NCBI RefSeq assembly: GCF_001280015.1
Contig: NZ_LGDV01000177.1
Span: 48,284-112,283, forward strand
Reading direction: 5' to 3'
DNA: 64,000 nucleotides
Source of the DNA: Streptomyces sp. MMG1121
GTDB taxonomy: Bacteria; Actinomycetota; Actinomycetes; Streptomycetales; Streptomycetaceae
Shown here one piece after another: positions 60,777 to 64,000 of the stretch (position 1 is the stretch's first letter; every line of letters starts with the position of its first letter). The notes beneath the pieces are model-generated. The model saw only the letters and a program-made list of their open reading frames with translations. It did no database searches and was not told the DNA's origin. Made by a program: the position numbers and the translations under genes.

Positions 60777-63700
60777 TCAGGCGCGCCGGAGCCTGAGCGT
60801 CACCAGCTCGAACGGCCGCAGTCGTACGGCGATCCGCTCGCCGTCGCGGAGTGGCGGCTCGGTGTCGCCGTCCGGTCGCTCCAGCAGGTCGGTCACGGTG
60901 ACGTCGGCGACCTCGAAACCGGCCGTGAGCGTGGCCCGGGCCCGGCCACCGTGGGCCTCGTGGAAGCGGACCACCACGTCGCCACTGCCGTCGTCGGCGA
61001 GCTTCACCGCCGTCAGCACCACCGCGTCGTTGTCCACGGCGACCAGGGGGGCGACCTCGCGGGCGCCGGTCACGCCGCGCTCCGGCAGGTTGATCCACCA
61101 CCCCTCGCGGACCGCGTCGGCGATCGAGGCGCCCGGGACCAGGGCGTGCCGGAAGCGGTGGAGGCCCTGATCGGTCTCCGGGTCGGGGAAGCGCGGGGCG
61201 CGCAGCAGCGAGACCCGGACCGTGGTCGTCGTACCCCGGTCGCCGTCGGTGCGCACCGCGCGGGTCACGTCGTGGCCGTACGTCGAGTCGTTGACGACCG
61301 CCACGCCCCAGCCGGACTCCGCGAGGTGCACGAAGCGGTGGTTGCACGCCTCGAACTTGGCGGCCTCCCACGAGGTGTTGGTGTGGGTGGGTCGGAAGAC
61401 ATGCCCGAACTGCGTTTCCGACGCGTACCGTTCGGCGTGCAGGTCGAGCGGGAAGGCCATTTTCAGGAACTTCTCCGTCTCGTGCCAGTCCACCTCGGTG
61501 TCGATCACGAGACGCCGCTCGCCGGGCGGCAGGGACAGCACCTGGGTGACGCGGGAGTCGCCGAAGGACCGCACGATCCGCACCGACAGTCCGTCCTCGC
61601 CGGCCCTCACCTCGTCCGCGTCCGTGAGGTCCGTGACCGTGTTGCGGTAGAACTCGTCCACGTCCCAGGCGTCCCACATGTTCGGGAAGTCCGGGTGGAG
61701 TTGGAGCAGGTTGGCGGCCCGGCCCGGGGCGATGGTCTCGCGGTCGGCCTCCAGGTCGCGGGCGGAGACGACCAGACCTCGCGCGTCGATCTCGACCCGC
61801 AGCAGGCCGTTGGCCAGCACGTGTCCGCCGTCGGGCCGCGGGGCCGGACTCGTCCCCCGCACCGGCCGTCGCGCCGCGGCGCCGCCGGCCGGAACCCCGT
61901 CGCGGCTGTGCGGGGCCGCGTTGAAGACCAGGTCCCGGTCCCCGTCCCCGGCCAGTGCCCGCTGGGCCGCGCCGATGATGCCGGTCAGCTCCGTGGCGAT
62001 CCTCCCATACGTCGCCCGTGCCTCCCGGTGCACCCAGGCGATGGACGAGCCGGGCAGGATGTCGTGGAACTGGTGCAGCAGGACCGTCTTCCAGATGCGG
62101 TCCAACTCCGCATGGGGATAAGGGAGTCCGGCCCGGACCGCGGCCGTGGCGGCCCACAGCTCGGCCTCGCGCAGCAGGTGTTCGCTGCGCCGGTTGCCCT
62201 GCTTGGTCTGCGCCTGGCTGGTGAGGGTGGCGCGGTGCAGTTCGAGGTACAGCTCGCCGACCCAGACCGGCGGCTCGGGGTATTCCGCCTCGGCCTTCTC
62301 GAAGAACGCGCGGGGTGTCTCCCAGACGACGCTCGCGGAGCCCTCGAGGTCGCGCAGCCGGGCCGCCTTGGCGACCATCTCACGCGTCGTGCCGCCGCCC
62401 CCGTCGCCCCAGCCGGTCGGCGCGAGGGAGTGCCGGGCCCGGCCCTTGTCCTTGAAGTTCCGTGCCGCGTGGGCGATCTCCCCGCCCTTCATGGAACAGT
62501 TGTAGGTGTCCACGGGCGGGAAGTGGGTGAAGATCCGGGTGCCGTCGATGCCCTCCCACTGGAAGGTGTGGTGCGGGAACCTGTTCGTCTGCGACCACGA
62601 GATCTTCTGGGTCAGCAGCCACTTGGAGCCCGCCGCCTTGATGATCTGCGGGAGTCCGGCGGCGAATCCGAAGGTGTCGGGCAGCCAGGCCTCCTCGTTC
62701 TCGATGCCGAACTCGTCAAGGAAGAACCGCTTGCCGTGCACGAACTGACGGGCCATCGCCTCCGAGCCCGGCATGTTGGTGTCCGACTCCACCCACATCC
62801 CGCCGGCCGGCACGAACCGCCCCTCCGCCACGGCCTTCTTCACCCGCGCCCACACCTCGGGCCGGTGCTCCTTCACCCACGCCCACTGCTGCGCCTGCGA
62901 CATGGCGAAGACGAAGTCCGGCTCGTCCTCGATCAGCGCGGTCATGTTGGAGGTCGTACGGGCCACCTTGCGGACCGTCTCCCGCAGCGGCCACAGCCAC
63001 GCCGAGTCGATGTGCGCGTGCCCGACGGCGCTGATCCGGTGCGCGGAGGGCACGGCGGGGGCGGACAGGACCCCGGTGAGCCGCTCCCGGGCGCACGCCG
63101 CCGTGCCGTTCACGTCCTGGAGGTCGACGGCGTCCAGGGCCCGCTCGACGGCGCGCAGGAGGTCGTACCGGCGTGCGGAGTCCACGGGCAGCTCGGCCAT
63201 CAGCTCACCGAGCACCTCCAGGTCCATGACCAGCTGCCACACGGTCTCGTCGAAGACGGCGAGGTCCATGCGGGTGAGCGTGTACTGCGGCTCGGCGCCG
63301 GCGCTCTCCTTGTCGCCGAGCCGTGTGGGCCGGAAGGGGTGGTAGTCCAGGATGACCGGGTTGGAGGCGGCCTCGATGTGCAGGCGGACCTCCTCGCCGC
63401 CCTCGACGGGCGCGCCGATCCGCACCCACTGGTTGCGCGGGTTCAGGCCCTTCACAGGGGTGCCGTCGGGCCGGTAGACCAGGCCCTCGCACTGGAAGCC
63501 CGGCATGTTCTCGTCGAAGCCCAGGTCGAGCAGGGCCTCGACGGTCCGCCCGGCCCACGCCGCGGGCACGGTCCCGGTCACCCGGAACCAGCTCGTGCCC
63601 CACGGAGCACCCCACCGGGCGCCGGCCTCGATCGGCTCGGGCTCGGCGGCGAGTCCCTCCTCGACCGGTACGGGTTCGCCGGGCGCGTGCCACACCGCGA

Positions 63701-63797
63701 CCCGGAGCGGGACGGACTCGGGGTACACGGCGGGGCGGATGCGTTCGTCGAGGACGCGCCTGAGGCGGGCTTCCACCAGAGTGCGGTCGTCATGCAT
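60777..63797 (-). CDS. GH38 alpha-mannosidase
   Basis: 1006 aa. After an N-terminal beta domain, the GH38 catalytic domain (about 255-540) shows AVGHAHIDSAWLWPLRETVRKVARTTSN (zinc His and Asp), PDFVFAMSQAQQWAWVKEH, and EEAWLPDTFGFAAGLPQII (nucleophile Asp in LPDTFGF). The C-terminal beta domains (from about 640) complete the family layout. The length is normal. No signal peptide is seen, so it is probably intracellular, trimming imported manno-oligosaccharides. Its nearness to a fucose-type operon suggests glycoconjugate breakdown; it is not regulated visibly. Confidence 0.93.
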   Translation of the reverse strand: MHDDRTLVEARLRRVLDERIRPAVYPESVPLRVAVWHAPGEPVPVEEGLAAEPEPIEAGARWGAPWGTSWFRVTGTVPAAWAGRTVEALLDLGFDENMPGFQCEGLVYRPDGTPVKGLNPRNQWVRIGAPVEGGEEVRLHIEAASNPVILDYHPFRPTRLGDKESAGAEPQYTLTRMDLAVFDETVWQLVMDLEVLGELMAELPVDSARRYDLLRAVERALDAVDLQDVNGTAACARERLTGVLSAPAVPSAHRISAVGHAHIDSAWLWPLRETVRKVARTTSNMTALIEDEPDFVFAMSQAQQWAWVKEHRPEVWARVKKAVAEGRFVPAGGMWVESDTNMPGSEAMARQFVHGKRFFLDEFGIENEEAWLPDTFGFAAGLPQIIKAAGSKWLLTQKISWSQTNRFPHHTFQWEGIDGTRIFTHFPPVDTYNCSMKGGEIAHAARNFKDKGRARHSLAPTGWGDGGGGTTREMVAKAARLRDLEGSASVVWETPRAFFEKAEAEYPEPPVWVGELYLELHRATLTSQAQTKQGNRRSEHLLREAELWAATAAVRAGLPYPHAELDRIWKTVLLHQFHDILPGSSIAWVHREARATYGRIATELTGIIGAAQRALAGDGDRDLVFNAAPHSRDGVPAGGAAARRPVRGTSPAPRPDGGHVLANGLLRVEIDARGLVVSARDLEADRETIAPGRAANLLQLHPDFPNMWDAWDVDEFYRNTVTDLTDADEVRAGEDGLSVRIVRSFGDSRVTQVLSLPPGERRLVIDTEVDWHETEKFLKMAFPLDLHAERYASETQFGHVFRPTHTNTSWEAAKFEACNHRFVHLAESGWGVAVVNDSTYGHDVTRAVRTDGDRGTTTTVRVSLLRAPRFPDPETDQGLHRFRHALVPGASIADAVREGWWINLPERGVTGAREVAPLVAVDNDAVVLTAVKLADDGSGDVVVRFHEAHGGRARATLTAGFEVADVTVTDLLERPDGDTEPPLRDGERIAVRLRPFELVTLRLRRA

Positions 63798-63848
63798 GCG
63801 GGGTGCTCCCTGCGGGTTCCGGGTGGGTACGGGGTTCCGGGCGAGGTG

Positions 63849-64000
63849 TTACCAGGGGTGGGTGACGGTCACGGGGATCGAGGTGTTGTACAGCTCCCCC
63901 ACGGCGCGCAGTTCGAACCGTGCGGCCGTCTCGCCCTGTTCGGGCTGGAGTCCGGTGACGAAGCAGGCGCGCTGAGGGGTGCCGGCGAGGAAGCGGCGGG
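63849..64000 (-). CDS. C-terminal fragment of an unrecognised protein
   Basis: The frame ending in TAA at 63849-63851 runs to the right edge, giving about 49 residues that end in VGELYNTSIPVTVTHPW. The segment TGLQPEQGETARFELRAVGE is beta-rich and may be the end of a fibronectin-III-like or other sandwich domain. The gene is on the same strand as the alpha-mannosidase and ends 52 nt upstream of its start, so it is probably in the same unit. The product cannot be named from this fragment. Confidence 0.6.
   Translation of the reverse strand, partial: RRFLAGTPQRACFVTGLQPEQGETAARFELRAVGELYNTSIPVTVTHPW

Overview
The window is chromosomal DNA from a Streptomyces or a very close relative. The evidence is the very high G+C, the GTG/TTG starts, long runs of genes overlapping by ATGA or GTGA, and gene families typical of the genus: a RmdA-like GGDEF/EAL protein, an SCO0930-family lipoprotein, a class F sortase, a SAV_2336-like protein, LysX, and an orphan SpoIIE-type phosphatase. 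Gene content around 2.6-30.6 kb resembles what I recall of the S. coelicolor SCO0910-SCO0930 neighbourhood; this is from memory and was not searched.

Layout. 0-2.4 kb: a truncated repeat protein, a lone MazF/PemK-like toxin and a TIGR02452 poly(ADP-ribose) glycohydrolase-like gene. 2.6-7.1 kb: the ergothioneine operon egtABCD with overlapping genes and no egtE; a Streptomyces-type palindromic repeat forms the 3' end of egtC. 7.1-13 kb: an orphan sugar-binding lipoprotein with a dre-like site upstream, a dodecin, a HAD phosphatase, a flavin monooxygenase, an MT0933-type antitoxin-like gene and a short UvrA-like ATPase. 13.0-19.9 kb: a four-gene coupled operon (Trypco1, trypsin-VMAP, MoxR ATPase, SAV_2336-like vWA/pseudokinase protein) that looks like a VMAP ternary NTP-dependent conflict system. 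19.9-21.5 kb: an OlsB/OlsA-like acyltransferase pair, probably for ornithine lipid. 21.7-26.1 kb: sdhCAB with a divergent LysR regulator, then an MFS transporter remnant. 26.4-29.3 kb: a RmdA-like c-di-GMP enzyme and a coupled DUF574 methyltransferase.

29.6-35.9 kb is a cell-surface region: SCO0930-family lipoprotein, proline-rich protein, DUF4239 membrane protein, two convergent related surface proteins with low-complexity segments, a class F sortase and a Tat-exported polysaccharide deacetylase. 36.2-44.0 kb: LysX, a universal stress protein, an MFS exporter, a cationic amino-acid permease and a CapA-like lipoprotein. 44.2-52.1 kb: an ECF sigma factor, an unknown gene, a zinc-finger anti-sigma protein, an Fpg/Nei glycosylase, a PAS-GAF-PP2C-HATPase regulator, a DUF6777 lipoprotein and a lipase maturation factor.

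52.1-60.7 kb is a deoxysugar (probably L-fucose) catabolic operon: ribose-type ABC transporter, fuconate dehydratase-like enolase, SDR, aldo/keto reductase, mutarotase and lactonase, all on the minus strand, facing a FadR-family regulator. Two TGGTCNGACCA-like sites lie between them. A GH38 alpha-mannosidase and the end of one more gene close the window, which suggests foraging on glycoconjugates.

The strongest candidates for new biology are the VMAP-type operon and the sortase locus, whose two putative substrates share a GAGGS segment before the C-terminal membrane helix and lack LPXTG. I saw no tRNA, rRNA, CRISPR array or intact insertion sequence.
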